Assembly (NCBI RefSeq): GCF_001592365.1
Contig: NZ_BCWU01000002.1
Coordinates: 248,001-312,000, forward strand
DNA from: Gordonia hydrophobica NBRC 16057
GTDB lineage: Bacteria > Actinomycetota > Actinomycetes > Mycobacteriales > Mycobacteriaceae
DNA: 64,000 nucleotides
Direction: 5' to 3'
A program made the position numbers and the translations under genes. Below, piece by piece: positions 18,249 to 27,330 of this stretch (the stretch's first letter is position 1; each line of letters begins with the position of its first letter). A model generated the notes under the pieces. That model was not told where the DNA came from, did not search any database, and worked only from the letters and a program-made list of their open reading frames with translations.

Positions 18249-19127
18249 ATGAGCATGTCCCCAAAGGTCCCCAGTTACCGGCAGATGCTTTGGCCAACAC
18301 TGCAATCAGTCATTTCGCTCGGCGGCTCAGCTTCCATCGAAGAGTTGGATACGGCAGTTATCGACTTGGAGCGGTACCCCGAGGAGATGCAAGCTGTACT
18401 CCACGGGGATGGTCCTGGGACGGAGGTCAATTATCGGCTCGCCTGGGCGCGCACCTATCTGAAGGGGATGGGCCTTCTCACGAACAGTAAGCGAGGTGTG
18501 TGGAGCGTGACGGAGGCTGGGCGTGCGGCTACGCCGGGCGTTATCGAGCCTCTGCACGCAGAATATAGGTTGCGCACCAAACAGACTCGCGATGAGAAGC
18601 GTCAGGACAAACCGGACGATGACGTTCCGGAGCATAGGGACGTAGACGAGTCTGACTGGCAGGAAGTCCTTCTCGACACACTCCTGGCAATGTCGCCGAA
18701 GGGGTTTGAGAACCTGGCGCGTCGACTGCTCCGCGAATCTGGCTTCTCCAGTGTTGTCGTAACAGGACAAAGCGGTGATGGCGGGATCGACGGGATGGGA
18801 GTTCTTCAAGTCTCGTTGCTCAGCTTTCCCGTCTACTTCCAATGCAAGCGCTACAAGGGCAGCGTTGGTTCTGGTGCAGTTCGAGACTTTCGCGGCGCAA
18901 TGGTCGGCCGGGGCGAAAAGGGGTTGCTCATCACCACTGGTGCATTCACAAAGGAAGCCCAGGTTGAGTCCAAGCGAGACGGTGCACCTCCCATCGATCT
19001 GATCGACGGCGCTCGGCTCTGCGAACTGCTGAAGGAGAATTCGTTGGGGGTCGATACGACACCGCGTGTCGTCGAAGACATCACGATCCACCCTGACTTC
19101 TTTCGCTCGTTAGAACCTGGCTTATAG
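18249..19127 (+). CDS. mrr: Mrr-like type IV restriction endonuclease
   Basis: A 292-residue protein resembling E. coli Mrr, which cuts DNA carrying foreign methylation. The N-terminal winged-helix part (VPSYRQMLWPTLQSV through RGVWSVTEAGR) probably reads DNA. The C-terminal PD-(D/E)XK nuclease has FENLARRLL, SGDGGIDGMG and VYFQCKRYKGSVGS with the catalytic Asp and QxK, then GLLITTGAFTKEA. The ATG at 18,249, after GGGA, matches the start of E. coli Mrr; an in-frame ATG at 18,165 adds 28 unconserved residues. It is the main cargo of the tRNA-Gly element and likely acts in phage defence. Confidence 0.88.
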   Translation: MSMSPKVPSYRQMLWPTLQSVISLGGSASIEELDTAVIDLERYPEEMQAVLHGDGPGTEVNYRLAWARTYLKGMGLLTNSKRGVWSVTEAGRAATPGVIEPLHAEYRLRTKQTRDEKRQDKPDDDVPEHRDVDESDWQEVLLDTLLAMSPKGFENLARRLLRESGFSSVVVTGQSGDGGIDGMGVLQVSLLSFPVYFQCKRYKGSVGSGAVRDFRGAMVGRGEKGLLITTGAFTKEAQVESKRDGAPPIDLIDGARLCELLKENSLGVDTTPRVVEDITIHPDFFRSLEPGL

Positions 19128-19317
19128 GGCGCTGAACCCTCGCCCGGGCGATGAGTTCGGGTGAGGGTTCACGGTGGCAGCCATACCACCGCGCGCCGGG
19201 CAGCACCCGCAACCGGTCGCCGCTCGCAGCTAGAAGCCAGGCAGGTTCGCAGAGCGCAGCAATATAGGATCGGGTTGAGTTCGCCTCCAGAGTGAACAAG
19301 ATTCGTCCATTCGGTCC

Positions 19318-20135
19318 GTGATCAACGTTCGCCAGGGAGTGTCGGCGATCTCCCGTCGGTCATCCGCACCGAATTGGAGCACCTCTTGTCTCTCACCCGC
19401 CCGCAGACAAACGGTAGGCGACGTGGTGTTGCCGCAGAGGCAGGTCAACCCCAATGTACGACCGGAGTCCGCGCAACTCGACGTCCGCCGAACGCTCCAC
19501 GTCACCCCAGACGGCGACGTCTACGATACGCCGAAGACTCGCGGAGTCGCCGTTCAGTGCCGCTGCCTCCCGCTACGGCGCAGGCCCTCCGCGACTACTT
19601 CGCACGGCGTCCACGCCGAGACGAGCGTACCGCGCCGCTGTTCCCAGTAATGCGGCTGATTCCCGGCAAGCCGACCTGCGTCAAGAACACCGCAGCCGGA
19701 ACGCCGAACCAGCGACAAGCCGCAGCCTTGACCGCGCTCTCCGTCGCCGAAGCAGCCGAGCGCATCGAGCTGGACTGGACGCTCGCCCACCGGCACGGCA
19801 ACTTCTACAAGGCGGTGTTCCGGCCCACAGTGCCCCGCACGAACCACCTCGCGGCAGAACAGCGCGCCGCGAACAATTCGCCATTCGCCGGCAAGCCGAT
19901 CGCGCTGCGCGAGGGCCTGAAGTTCCATAGCCTGCGCCACACCTACGCGAGCCTCTGCGTCGCCGCAGGCATCCCGCCGTTGGAGATCGCACGATTCATG
20001 GGCCACGCCAAGGTCACCACCACCCTCAGCGTGTCCGCGCACCTCTTCGAGGACGACCACACCGACGCGATGGACGCCCTGGCAGGGATGGGCGCTCCGG
20101 CGAGCGGCGAGAACGTAGTGTCGCTCAGGATTTAG
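19318..20135 (+). pseudogene. Decayed tyrosine recombinase (integrase)
   Basis: This is a broken phage-type integrase. The C-terminal catalytic part reads well from about 19,545 (RRSVPLPPATAQALRDY, then FHSLRHTYASL and FMGHAKVTTTL). The preceding segment (LDVRRTLHVTPDGDVYDTPKTR) lies in another frame, so there is a frameshift near 19,540-19,550. The N-terminal DNA-binding part and the first catalytic arginine box are not recognisable. The tyrosine expected in a T-Y-A/G-HLF motif is serine (LSVSAHLFEDD). It cannot be an active recombinase. Its end overlaps the convergent DUF5677-like gene by 11 bases. Confidence 0.85.
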
Positions 20136-20928
20136 GAGGATTCTGCCGCAACCACGCCTTCTCCGTTGGCTTGAGGTCGAGCGCGATTCCAAGCTCGCGA
20201 GAAGTAGCCCTCAGTCGGTTCTTAAGACGGTCATCCTTGGCCTTGTATTGGAACGCTATCTGCGCCCATACTGTCGCGGCGACCGCTAAGAACAGCCATG
20301 CATCGGTTGCGTCGAACTTGGGTACGCGCAGCGCCATGAAGCTGGTGGGCGGGTCATCTTGATCTTGGGCGATATACTCGTCTGCAAGGTCAACTGAGGG
20401 ATGAGTGAAGGCACAAAGAAGCTTGTAGTACTGATACGAGCCATCTGCGCCGACCCCTATCTCGTCGCAGATATCCTTGAAGTTTTTGGCAACGGATTGC
20501 GCAGAGGCGGGATCTGCGAGATCATCGTAGGCAACTCGAGCCTTTTCGACCGAGTCAGCCGCTGAACGGAATGTATCGTTCGTCGACTCCCGCAAGGCGC
20601 GGACGAGAATCCCACTCTGCCGTCGACTTTCATTTATCCATGCATTGGGCGCGTCATCCACTTGTGCTATCCACTGGGCAGTAATCCCAGTCTCGTAGAC
20701 TGTTCTGACGAGCGGCATTAGAAGAAGAGGGCTTACTCCTCCCCGATGCGACTGCGCGATGTACTCAAGCAAGTTCGTATTGTTCATCGCAAGCCCGTAC
20801 AGGCAACCGACGCGCACCAAGTCGACGGATTTCGAGACAGGCTCCCGATCAAGATAAGCGTGCCAGTCCTTGACGAGTTCGGACGCAATCTCGCACAGTC
20901 GTTCAGATCCAATCGGCCCCTCTGTCAT
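20125..20928 (-). CDS. DUF5677/HEPN-like protein, possible defence factor
   Basis: A 267-residue mainly helical protein resembling DUF5677-type proteins. Possible HEPN-like features are MPLVRTVYETGITAQWI and a later CAFTHPSVDLADEYI with a Ser/Thr-His-Pro signature. HEPN-fold proteins are often RNases or antiviral effectors. I prefer the ATG at 20,928, where helical sequence begins (MTEGPIGSERL); a longer frame to 20,991 adds a Cys-rich stretch of doubtful reality. It is the last gene inside the tRNA-Gly element and converges on the dead integrase. Function is inferred from fold resemblance and location only. Confidence 0.55.
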   Translation of the reverse strand: MTEGPIGSERLCEIASELVKDWHAYLDREPVSKSVDLVRVGCLYGLAMNNTNLLEYIAQSHRGGVSPLLLMPLVRTVYETGITAQWIAQVDDAPNAWINESRRQSGILVRALRESTNDTFRSAADSVEKARVAYDDLADPASAQSVAKNFKDICDEIGVGADGSYQYYKLLCAFTHPSVDLADEYIAQDQDDPPTSFMALRVPKFDATDAWLFLAVAATVWAQIAFQYKAKDDRLKNRLRATSRELGIALDLKPTEKAWLRQNPPKS

Positions 20929-21024
20929 GGAGCAATGATCGCACGCGCATCCGACACTTCCGCAAATTCCGGCACATAGGGCAGCAGTCACACGCCGGGG
21001 TGGACGGTCCCAGACATGCGAAGA

Positions 21025-21053
21025 GCCCTGGTAAGAAACGCTCTGACCAGGGC
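21025..21053 (-). terminator. tRNA-Gly terminator hairpin
   Basis: An 8-base perfect stem, GCCCTGGT and ACCAGGGC, around a 13-base loop lies six bases downstream of the tRNA 3' end on the minus strand. It lacks a strong T-run. Part of it (CGCTCTGACCA) is also present beside the displaced tRNA fragment, so the crossover duplicated beyond the tRNA itself. Confidence 0.5.
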
Positions 21054-21058
21054 CTTCA

Positions 21059-21132
21059 TGGAGCCGGCGACGGGAATCGAACCCGCACTCTCAGCTTGGG
21101 AAGCTGATGTTCTACCACTAAACTACGCCGGC
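21059..21132 (-). tRNA. tRNA-Gly (anticodon CCC), CCA encoded
   Basis: A complete cloverleaf. The 7-bp acceptor is GCCGGCG/CGCCGGC, the D-stem is GTTT/GAAC, and the anticodon stem TCAGC/GCTGA encloses loop TTCCCAA with anticodon CCC for GGG codons. The T-arm is GCGGG-TTCGATT-CCCGT. The discriminator T is followed by an encoded CCA. It is the integration target of the element to its left. Confidence 0.97.
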
Positions 21133-21284
21133 ATCGCGCGGTGAAATCGCGCACCTTGACACTAGCAAACGGCAGCGGCGGCACGCCCACCGAGGGACCC
21201 GGTGTCGCTGCCCAATCTCGACCCCTCCTCGATGGACGACCGAAATCGTCGTACGAACGAACTAATGAGACTAGAGTCACACCC

Positions 21285-22619
21285 ATGCTCGGAGTCTCCG
21301 CCGGTTTCCGCGGTACCCCGTCTCGCATCGAGGGGGCTGTCGGCATCGTCGTGCTCACGCTCGTCATCGCACTGACGACGGCGCTGGCGCCTGCCGCCGA
21401 CGCGAAGCCCGGCAGCGGTCTGCCGAGCGGGTTCCTGTGGGGCGTCGCGTCGTCCGGCTTCCAGTCCGAGGGAAGCTCACCGGACAGCAATTGGACCAGG
21501 TACATCGCGGAGGGCAAGACCGACGATGCGATCGGCACGTCGGTTGACTTCCGACATCGCTATGCCTCCGACATCGCGCTCGCCCAGCAGCTCGGCGTGA
21601 AGGTCTACCGCATCGGCATCGAATGGGCGCGCATCGAGAAGGCTCCGGGACAGCTCGACGTCCGCGAACTGGACTACTACGACGCCCTGGTGAAGGCGAT
21701 CATCGGCGCGGGAATGCGACCGATGATCACGCTGGACCATTGGGTGTACCCGGGCTGGATCGCCGCCCGCGGCGGGTGGAAGGACTCGCGCACGCTGGAG
21801 GCGTGGCTGACCTACAACCAGCTGATCGTCGAACGCTACGCCCAGTATCACCCGCTGTGGATCACCATCAACGAACCAAGCACATACGTTCTCAAGGAGG
21901 TTCAGAAGGGCGGTCTGCCCGCCGACGACGCGCGGCTGATGTTCGACCGCCTGGTCCAGGCCCACAAGGCGATCTACCGCTTCATCCACCGCAAAGACCC
22001 GGGCGCGCAGGTCAGCTCGAACGTCGCGTACGTCCCGACCGCCGAGCCACTGCTCGACGCGCTGTTCCTCGACCGCGTTCGGAAACAGCTCGACTTCGTC
22101 GGCCTGGACTATTACTACTCCATCTCGCCGACCGATCTGACCGCGATCCACGCGGCCAAGGACGAGTTCTGGAAGGCGTCGATCGCCGCGGACGGCATCT
22201 TCTACGCGCTGCGCGACATGAGCCGACGCTTCCCCGGCAAGCCGCTGTACATCGTTGAATCGGGGATGGCGACGAAGAACGGCGCCCTGCGGCCCGACCG
22301 CTACCGCCGGGCCGACCACCTGCGCGACCTCGTCTACTGGGTCCAGAAGGCCCGCCGCTCCGGCATCCCGGTGATCGGGATGAACTATTGGAGCCTCACC
22401 GACAACTACGAGTGGGGCAGCTACACACCGCGATTCGGCCTGTACACGGTGAACGTGAAGACCGACCCGACGCTGCGTCGGACACCGACCGCCGCCGTCC
22501 CGGCGTTCCGGAAGATCATCGCCGACAACGGTGTGGGACGGAGCTACCGACCGACGCGACCGCCGACGCTGTGTTCGCTGGCGGCCGCGCCGCTGAGTTG
22601 CCTCCAGCCGGCGAGGTGA
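21285..22619 (+). CDS. Secreted glycoside hydrolase family 1 protein
   Basis: A 444-residue retaining beta-glycosidase of the GH1 TIM-barrel type. SGFLWGVASSGFQSEG marks the barrel start, TINEPSTY carries the acid/base Glu, and YIVESGMATKNG the nucleophile Glu. NYWSLTDNYEWGSYTPRFGLY is the usual C-terminal signature. An N-terminal hydrophobic segment ending in ADAKP (about residues 17-42) predicts export, which is uncommon for GH1, whose members are mostly cytoplasmic. ATG 21,285 is just upstream of this segment. The C-terminal ~25 residues are extra and include two cysteines. The sugar substrate is unknown. Confidence 0.88.
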   Translation: MLGVSAGFRGTPSRIEGAVGIVVLTLVIALTTALAPAADAKPGSGLPSGFLWGVASSGFQSEGSSPDSNWTRYIAEGKTDDAIGTSVDFRHRYASDIALAQQLGVKVYRIGIEWARIEKAPGQLDVRELDYYDALVKAIIGAGMRPMITLDHWVYPGWIAARGGWKDSRTLEAWLTYNQLIVERYAQYHPLWITINEPSTYVLKEVQKGGLPADDARLMFDRLVQAHKAIYRFIHRKDPGAQVSSNVAYVPTAEPLLDALFLDRVRKQLDFVGLDYYYSISPTDLTAIHAAKDEFWKASIAADGIFYALRDMSRRFPGKPLYIVESGMATKNGALRPDRYRRADHLRDLVYWVQKARRSGIPVIGMNYWSLTDNYEWGSYTPRFGLYTVNVKTDPTLRRTPTAAVPAFRKIIADNGVGRSYRPTRPPTLCSLAAAPLSCLQPAR

Positions 22620-22638
22620 GCTGACCCAACGGATTGGG

Positions 22639-22818
22639 CTATGGCGTGCGGCCCGCCTGTTTCAATGCCATCCGCAGTGCGTACTCCAGCTGGCCGTTGA
22701 TGCTGCGCAGGTCGTCGGCCGCCCATTTCGCAATCGCCTCGTGCACGTCCGGATCGAGCCGCAGCAAGACCTTCTTCGGTTGACGCTTCGCCGGACGGGA
22801 AGCGCCCGACTCGGCCAT
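22639..22818 (-). CDS. 59-residue ribbon-helix-helix protein
   Basis: A short gene encoding a basic N-terminal tail, then KKVLLRLDPDVHEAIAKWA and a second helix (LRSINGQLEYALRMAL). This fits an Arc/MetJ-type ribbon-helix-helix DNA-binding dimer. Its ATG shares a base with the TGA of the SPFH gene (TGATG), so the two are translationally coupled. No toxin gene is adjacent, so it is more likely a regulator of its own operon than an antitoxin. The partnership with an SPFH protein recurs in actinobacteria, as far as I recall. Confidence 0.8.
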   Translation of the reverse strand: MAESGASRPAKRQPKKVLLRLDPDVHEAIAKWAADDLRSINGQLEYALRMALKQAGRTP

Positions 22819-23702
22819 CAGCCGTACAGGGTGCCTGCGTTGACGACGGGCTGCGTGGCCCGATCACCGCAGAGCACGACCAGAAGGTTCGAGACCATCG
22901 CCGCACGACGTTCCTCGTCGAGTTCGACGACGCCCTGCTCGGCGAGCCGGTCCAACGCCAGGCCCACCATGCCGACGGCGCCCTCGACGATCTGCTGCCG
23001 CGCGGCGACCACCTGCGCCGCCTGCTGACGCACCAGCATGGCCTGCGCGATCTCCGGCGCATACGCGAGGTGTGTGATCCGCGCTTCGATGATCTCGATG
23101 CCCGCGCGCTCGGTGCGCTCACGCAGCTCGACGGTCAGCTCCTCGGCGATCGTGGCGCCGTCGCGCAGGCTGATGGTGTCGGCCTGGTGCGAGTCGTACG
23201 GGTAGCTGGTCGCGAGGTGCCGGACGGCGGCCTCGGACTGAATCGCGACGTACTCCTCGTAGTCGTCGACCGCGAACGCCGCCTTGAAGGTGTCGACCAC
23301 CTGATAGACGACGACAGCTGCGATCTCGACGGGGTTGCCGTCGGCGTCGTTGACCTTCAGTTTCTGCGTCTCGAAGTTCCGGACGCGCAGCGAGATGGTG
23401 CGCCGATCCGTCAGCGGTGTGACGAGGTAGAAGCCCGCCTCGCTGACCGAGCCGATGTACCGGCCGAAGAACTGCAGCACCTTGGCCTCGTTGGGGCTCA
23501 CCACCGTCAGACCGGTCAATGACAGCAGTGCCACCAGCCCGAGGATCACCGCGAGCACGGTCACCACGATCAACGCGGCCGACCCGCCGTTCGCCACCCA
23601 TGCGAGGGTGCCGATCGCCAGCGCGATGCCGACCAGAAGGAGACCGAGGCCTCCCAGTAATCCGACGAACCCGTTGGCCCGCCACGCTTTCCGAAAGCTC
23701 AC
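22818..23702 (-). CDS. SPFH/band-7 domain membrane protein
   Basis: A 294-residue SPFH-family (stomatin/prohibitin/flotillin) protein. Two N-terminal hydrophobic segments ([20 protein letters not shown] and [18 protein letters not shown]) anchor it. The SPFH domain follows, with [29 protein letters not shown] and [18 protein letters not shown], then an Ala/Gln-rich coiled-coil-like segment. Such proteins oligomerise into membrane scaffolds. The GTG at 23,702 is preceded by AAGGTGGAG; the longer frame upstream belongs to the antisense of the phosphatase gene and is rejected. It is coupled to the ribbon-helix-helix gene downstream. Confidence 0.88.
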   Translation of the reverse strand: MSFRKAWRANGFVGLLGGLGLLLVGIALAIGTLAWVANGGSAALIVVTVLAVILGLVALLSLTGLTVVSPNEAKVLQFFGRYIGSVSEAGFYLVTPLTDRRTISLRVRNFETQKLKVNDADGNPVEIAAVVVYQVVDTFKAAFAVDDYEEYVAIQSEAAVRHLATSYPYDSHQADTISLRDGATIAEELTVELRERTERAGIEIIEARITHLAYAPEIAQAMLVRQQAAQVVAARQQIVEGAVGMVGLALDRLAEQGVVELDEERRAAMVSNLLVVLCGDRATQPVVNAGTLYG

Positions 23703-23794
23703 CGCTCCACCTTCCGTTCTCGGCGGCCAGATCGTCGCCACTATCGGAATGATATCACTTTGGTAGCTTGCTTCGACGCGACGAGCCAGGTCGA

Positions 23795-25462
23795 TCAGCG
23801 CACGCGCGTCACGCGCCTGCTGCCGGAACGGACCTGCCAGGCCTGCCCGTGATACGCGCCGGTGCGACGGTCGGCGCGGTCGCGGACGAAGTACCAGTCC
23901 ATCCGCGCGGCGGCGTCGTCGACGGTCAGGACCGCGTAACCATGCGCATCGGTATCGACCCAGCGGATGTGGTTGTTGGTCGCGCTGATCGCGGCCGACG
24001 CGGCGTTGCCCACGGTGTGCTCGGGCACCTTGACCATGTCGTCGATGTTGTTCGACGTCACCGACGTCACCACGAACTCGGTGCCGAGCGTGCCCGCCGC
24101 CGGATACGCGGCGGCCTTGCGCGGGATGTCGTTCGCGAACGACATGTGGATGTCGCCGGTCAGGAAGACCACGTTGCGTTTGCCCGCGCGATCGGCGGCG
24201 TCGAGCAGCGTGGCCCGGTCGCGGGTGTAGCCGTCCCACTGGTCGCCGTTGAGCGGAATCCCGTTCTCCGGGACGCCGATCAGGTCGGTCAACGCGCCCG
24301 TGGTGTCGGGGTCGAGCGGCGGCAGCAGGAACGGCGTGATCATCACCGAGTTGCCCACCAGCTGCCACCGCGTGGTGGACGTGGTGACGCCGCCGGTGAT
24401 CCACTCCATCTGCGTGCGCCCGGTGATGGTGGTCTTGTCGCTGTCGGACCGCTTGCTGAAGCGCGACGCCTCCTTGTCGCGGTAGGTCCGCAGGTCGAGC
24501 ATCGAGAGCTCGAGGAGATTCCCGTACCGCAGCCGACGATAGATGTGCCGATTGCTCTCGGTCACGACCGGACGCACCGGCATCCACTCGTAGTAGGCCT
24601 TGTCCGCGTTCGCCTTCCGCGCCGCCCACGATCCCTGCGTGCGCCGATTGTGGTTCTCCGCACCCGCCCGGTAGGAGTTGTCGGCCGACTCGTGATCGTC
24701 CCAAGTGACGATGAAGGGGTGCACCGCGTGCAGTTCCCGCAGGTCGGGGTCGGTCTTGTACTGGCCGTGACGGATTCGGTAGTCGGCCAGCGAGACGATG
24801 TCGTGGGCCGGCTCATGCCTGCGCACCGGCCCGGTCTTGCCGCCGTACTCACCCGCGCCGTACTCGTAGATGTAGTCGCCCAGGTGCACCACGGCGTCGA
24901 GTTCGGTCCGCTTGGCCAGATGCCGATAGGCCGCGAAGTAACCCGCTTCCCAGTTGGAGCAACTGACGACGCCGAACTTCACCGATGCCACGTCGGCATC
25001 GGCGGCCGGCGCGGTCCGAGTACGCCCGATCGGCGACACCGCCCCCGCCGCCGGCCCGCCGGTCACCCGGAAGCGGTACCAGTACCGGGTACGCGGCGCC
25101 AGGCCCGCGACGTCGACCTTGACCGTGTGGTCGCGCGAGGCGTCGGTGGACGTGGACCCGGAGGCCACGATCGACCCGAACCCCTTGTCGGACGCCACTT
25201 CCCACGTCAGGGTCGACGGCGCGCCACGTCCCGAGCCGGGGGTCGCCGCGGCTGTCGGTGTGACACGGGTCCAGATGATCACGCCGTTCGGGAGCGGATC
25301 GCCGGACGCGACGCCGTGCCGGAACGCGGTCGTCGACGGGGTGTCGCCGCGGGCGTCGCCGGGACCGATCAACGACGGAACGCCGAGCGCCAACGCGCCG
25401 GCGCCTGCCGCTCCGACAAACGTGCGGCGGGAGACGGGGAGGGAATTTCGTATCTCAGACAT
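23795..25462 (-). CDS. phoD: Tat-exported PhoD-type alkaline phosphatase
   Basis: A 555-residue secreted phosphodiesterase/phosphatase of the PhoD family. A twin-arginine signal ([17 protein letters not shown]) near the N-terminus predicts export in folded form. Metal-binding motifs include [31 protein letters not shown] and LTGDIHMSF. Such enzymes use Fe/Ca and release phosphate from diesters such as teichoic acids or phospholipids. ATG 25,462 (MSEIRNS) starts right before the Tat motif; the upstream in-frame ATG at 25,486 is less likely. A second Tat phosphatase diverges from it, so the pair may be co-regulated by phosphate; I see no clear Pho box. Confidence 0.92.
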   Translation of the reverse strand: MSEIRNSLPVSRRTFVGAAGAGALALGVPSLIGPGDARGDTPSTTAFRHGVASGDPLPNGVIIWTRVTPTAAATPGSGRGAPSTLTWEVASDKGFGSIVASGSTSTDASRDHTVKVDVAGLAPRTRYWYRFRVTGGPAAGAVSPIGRTRTAPAADADVASVKFGVVSCSNWEAGYFAAYRHLAKRTELDAVVHLGDYIYEYGAGEYGGKTGPVRRHEPAHDIVSLADYRIRHGQYKTDPDLRELHAVHPFIVTWDDHESADNSYRAGAENHNRRTQGSWAARKANADKAYYEWMPVRPVVTESNRHIYRRLRYGNLLELSMLDLRTYRDKEASRFSKRSDSDKTTITGRTQMEWITGGVTTSTTRWQLVGNSVMITPFLLPPLDPDTTGALTDLIGVPENGIPLNGDQWDGYTRDRATLLDAADRAGKRNVVFLTGDIHMSFANDIPRKAAAYPAAGTLGTEFVVTSVTSNNIDDMVKVPEHTVGNAASAAISATNNHIRWVDTDAHGYAVLTVDDAAARMDWYFVRDRADRRTGAYHGQAWQVRSGSRRVTRVR

Positions 25463-25580
25463 CGGGGCGAACCATCCCAGACGCACATTGCCGGATGGTG
25501 AACTCCGGGCGTCGTCGAGCTTGCCGATAGTGTTCGCAGAAAGGCGATCTCGTTCATCTGATCATGCGACGATCGTCGCC

Positions 25581-26645
25581 ATGACTGACAACAGCCCCCA
25601 GTCGCGCCATTCCGGACTCGACCGCCGTACGTTCCTCGCAGGTGCCGCAGCCGTCGGCACCGCCGCGGGCCTCGGCACACTCGGAGTCGGCGAGGCGTCC
25701 GCCGCCAAACGATTTCCGCTCCCCACCCGATCCGACGCACTGCACGTGCTGGTGACCGGCGACGCCGGAACCGGCGAGAAGCCGCAGTACGCGGTCACCG
25801 ACGCCGCGCTCGCCATCCACAACGTCACACCGTTCGACGTCGCGCTCGGCCTGGGCGACAACATCTACGAGTCCGGCCCGGCGGGACCGGACGACCGCCA
25901 GTTCCAGACCAAGTTCGAGAAGCCTAACGCCGGCCTCGACTTCCCCTGGCTGATGGCGCTGGGCAACCACGACAACACCGCGATCTTCCCGGGCGACGGC
26001 GGGTGGCTGCTCCGCGGCGACGCCGAAGTCGGGTATCACCGCCGGTCACGCCGCTGGTACATGCCCGCCCGCTACTACTCGGTCTCGCTGGGGGTCGCCG
26101 ACTTCTTCGTCCTCGACATGAACCCGCTCGCCGCTTACATCCCGCCGTTCCTCTCCCCCGAGTGGGAGCCGGGCGGCCACTACATGACGCGGCAGGCGGC
26201 GTGGCTAGACAAGGAGCTGCGTGCGTCGACGGCGCCGTGGAAGTTCGTGTGCACGCACCACCCGTACGCCAACAACGGTCCGCACGGCCCAGCCGGCGAC
26301 TTCGACGGTCTGCCTGCGCCGCTCAACGGCATCGAGATGAAGCGGTTCATCGAGAAGCACGTCGCGGGTCGCGCCAACTTCCTGTTCTCCGGTCACGACC
26401 ACAGCCAGCAGGTGTTGGAGAACGTCAGCGGACTCAAGGGCACCCGGCAGATCGTGTCGGGCGCCGCGGCGAAGACGGTCAGCAAGTCGTCGTCGAAGCG
26501 CTACCGCGCCAAGTACGAGAACTACCGCGACCGCGGTTTCATGACGTTGAACATCACCTCCACCGAAGTGGCCCTGAACGCCTACGAGGTCGCGCCGAAT
26601 CGAACGGGTTCTCACCGCGCGTTCACGACGACGTACCGTCGCTGA
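25581..26645 (+). CDS. Tat-exported metallophosphoesterase (acid-phosphatase-like)
   Basis: A 354-residue calcineurin-like metallophosphatase with a Tat signal (DRRTFLAGAAAVG). Metal ligands lie in VTGDAGTG, LGLGDNIYESG, ALGNHDN, THHPYANNG and FSGHDHSQQ, the ordered motifs of purple/tartrate-resistant acid phosphatase-like proteins. It probably hydrolyses phosphomonoesters outside the cell. The ATG at 25,581 is unambiguous. It diverges from phoD with 118 bases between the starts. Its 3' end overlaps the convergent membrane gene by 23 bases. Confidence 0.87.
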   Translation: MTDNSPQSRHSGLDRRTFLAGAAAVGTAAGLGTLGVGEASAAKRFPLPTRSDALHVLVTGDAGTGEKPQYAVTDAALAIHNVTPFDVALGLGDNIYESGPAGPDDRQFQTKFEKPNAGLDFPWLMALGNHDNTAIFPGDGGWLLRGDAEVGYHRRSRRWYMPARYYSVSLGVADFFVLDMNPLAAYIPPFLSPEWEPGGHYMTRQAAWLDKELRASTAPWKFVCTHHPYANNGPHGPAGDFDGLPAPLNGIEMKRFIEKHVAGRANFLFSGHDHSQQVLENVSGLKGTRQIVSGAAAKTVSKSSSKRYRAKYENYRDRGFMTLNITSTEVALNAYEVAPNRTGSHRAFTTTYRR

Positions 26646-27330
26646 CCGCCGGCGGTCGTGCGGTGGGTGGCGCCCACCGCACGATCGCCAGGCCCCAGAA
26701 CACCAGCCACACGCTCATGCCGCCGACCTGGATCCGCTGGGCGAGGCCGAGCCGGTAGTCGCCGTCGAGCCGGTCGGCCGCCAGCATCCAGACCGTGGCC
26801 AGCACCACGATCGCGAACACCAGCCCGCCGCCGAACCGCAGCCACGGCCAGTCGCGGCGACGCCACGCGGCCAGTGACGCCGCCACCATGGCGACGAAGA
26901 TCGCGATCACCGCGACCGAACTGGTGAGCGCGTGGATGTGGTGCAGTTGCGGCAGCAGACCGCGCGACTGATCCGGGCAGTTCGGGTCCCGCCCCGCGAG
27001 GCATTCGATGGGCATCAGCGCGTCAGAGATCGTCGCCGCACCGAACACCCCGATCGCGACGGCGGCGGTGATCGAGAAGCGATTGCGCACCATCATCGGC
27101 GGCACGACCAGGCCGAGCGCGGCGAGCAGCGCGAAAATGCCGGTCAGGACGTCGCCCGTCACGTACACGGAGCGGTGCGGCATGTGCGCACTGTCGAGCT
27201 CGGACAGGAACGACCGCATCGGGTCGAGGCCGGAGTGCAGGAAGTAGTCGAGCACCCAGGACGAATAACAGATTCCGGCGAGCGCGAGAAGCACCCCGAT
27301 CACTGCTGTCCGGACACGGGTTGCTCGCAT
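26623..27330 (-). CDS. DUF998-like membrane protein
   Basis: A 235-residue integral membrane protein with about six hydrophobic segments. The pattern LDPMRSFLSELDS after the first segment, then VYVTGDVLTGIFA and LHHIHALTSSVAVIA, matches the DUF998 family of uncharacterised bacterial membrane proteins. Two cysteines in an outside loop (PIECLAGRDPNCPDQ) could form a disulfide. The start is ATG 27,330. It converges on and overlaps the metallophosphoesterase gene. Confidence 0.75.
   Translation of the reverse strand: MRATRVRTAVIGVLLALAGICYSSWVLDYFLHSGLDPMRSFLSELDSAHMPHRSVYVTGDVLTGIFALLAALGLVVPPMMVRNRFSITAAVAIGVFGAATISDALMPIECLAGRDPNCPDQSRGLLPQLHHIHALTSSVAVIAIFVAMVAASLAAWRRRDWPWLRFGGGLVFAIVVLATVWMLAADRLDGDYRLGLAQRIQVGGMSVWLVFWGLAIVRWAPPTARPPAVSDGTSS

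Larger units (their letters stand above)
17693..21132. mobile_element. ~3.4-kb integrated element at tRNA-Gly(CCC)
   Basis: The element is bounded on the left by the displaced tRNA fragment and on the right by the intact tRNA-Gly gene, whose 3' half it supplies. It contains an Mrr-like restriction gene, a decayed tyrosine integrase and a DUF5677-like gene. The Mrr and DUF5677-like genes are visibly less G+C-rich than the host flanks, as expected for acquired DNA. With the integrase broken it appears immobile unless helped in trans. No relaxase, replication or excisionase gene is visible. Confidence 0.8.
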
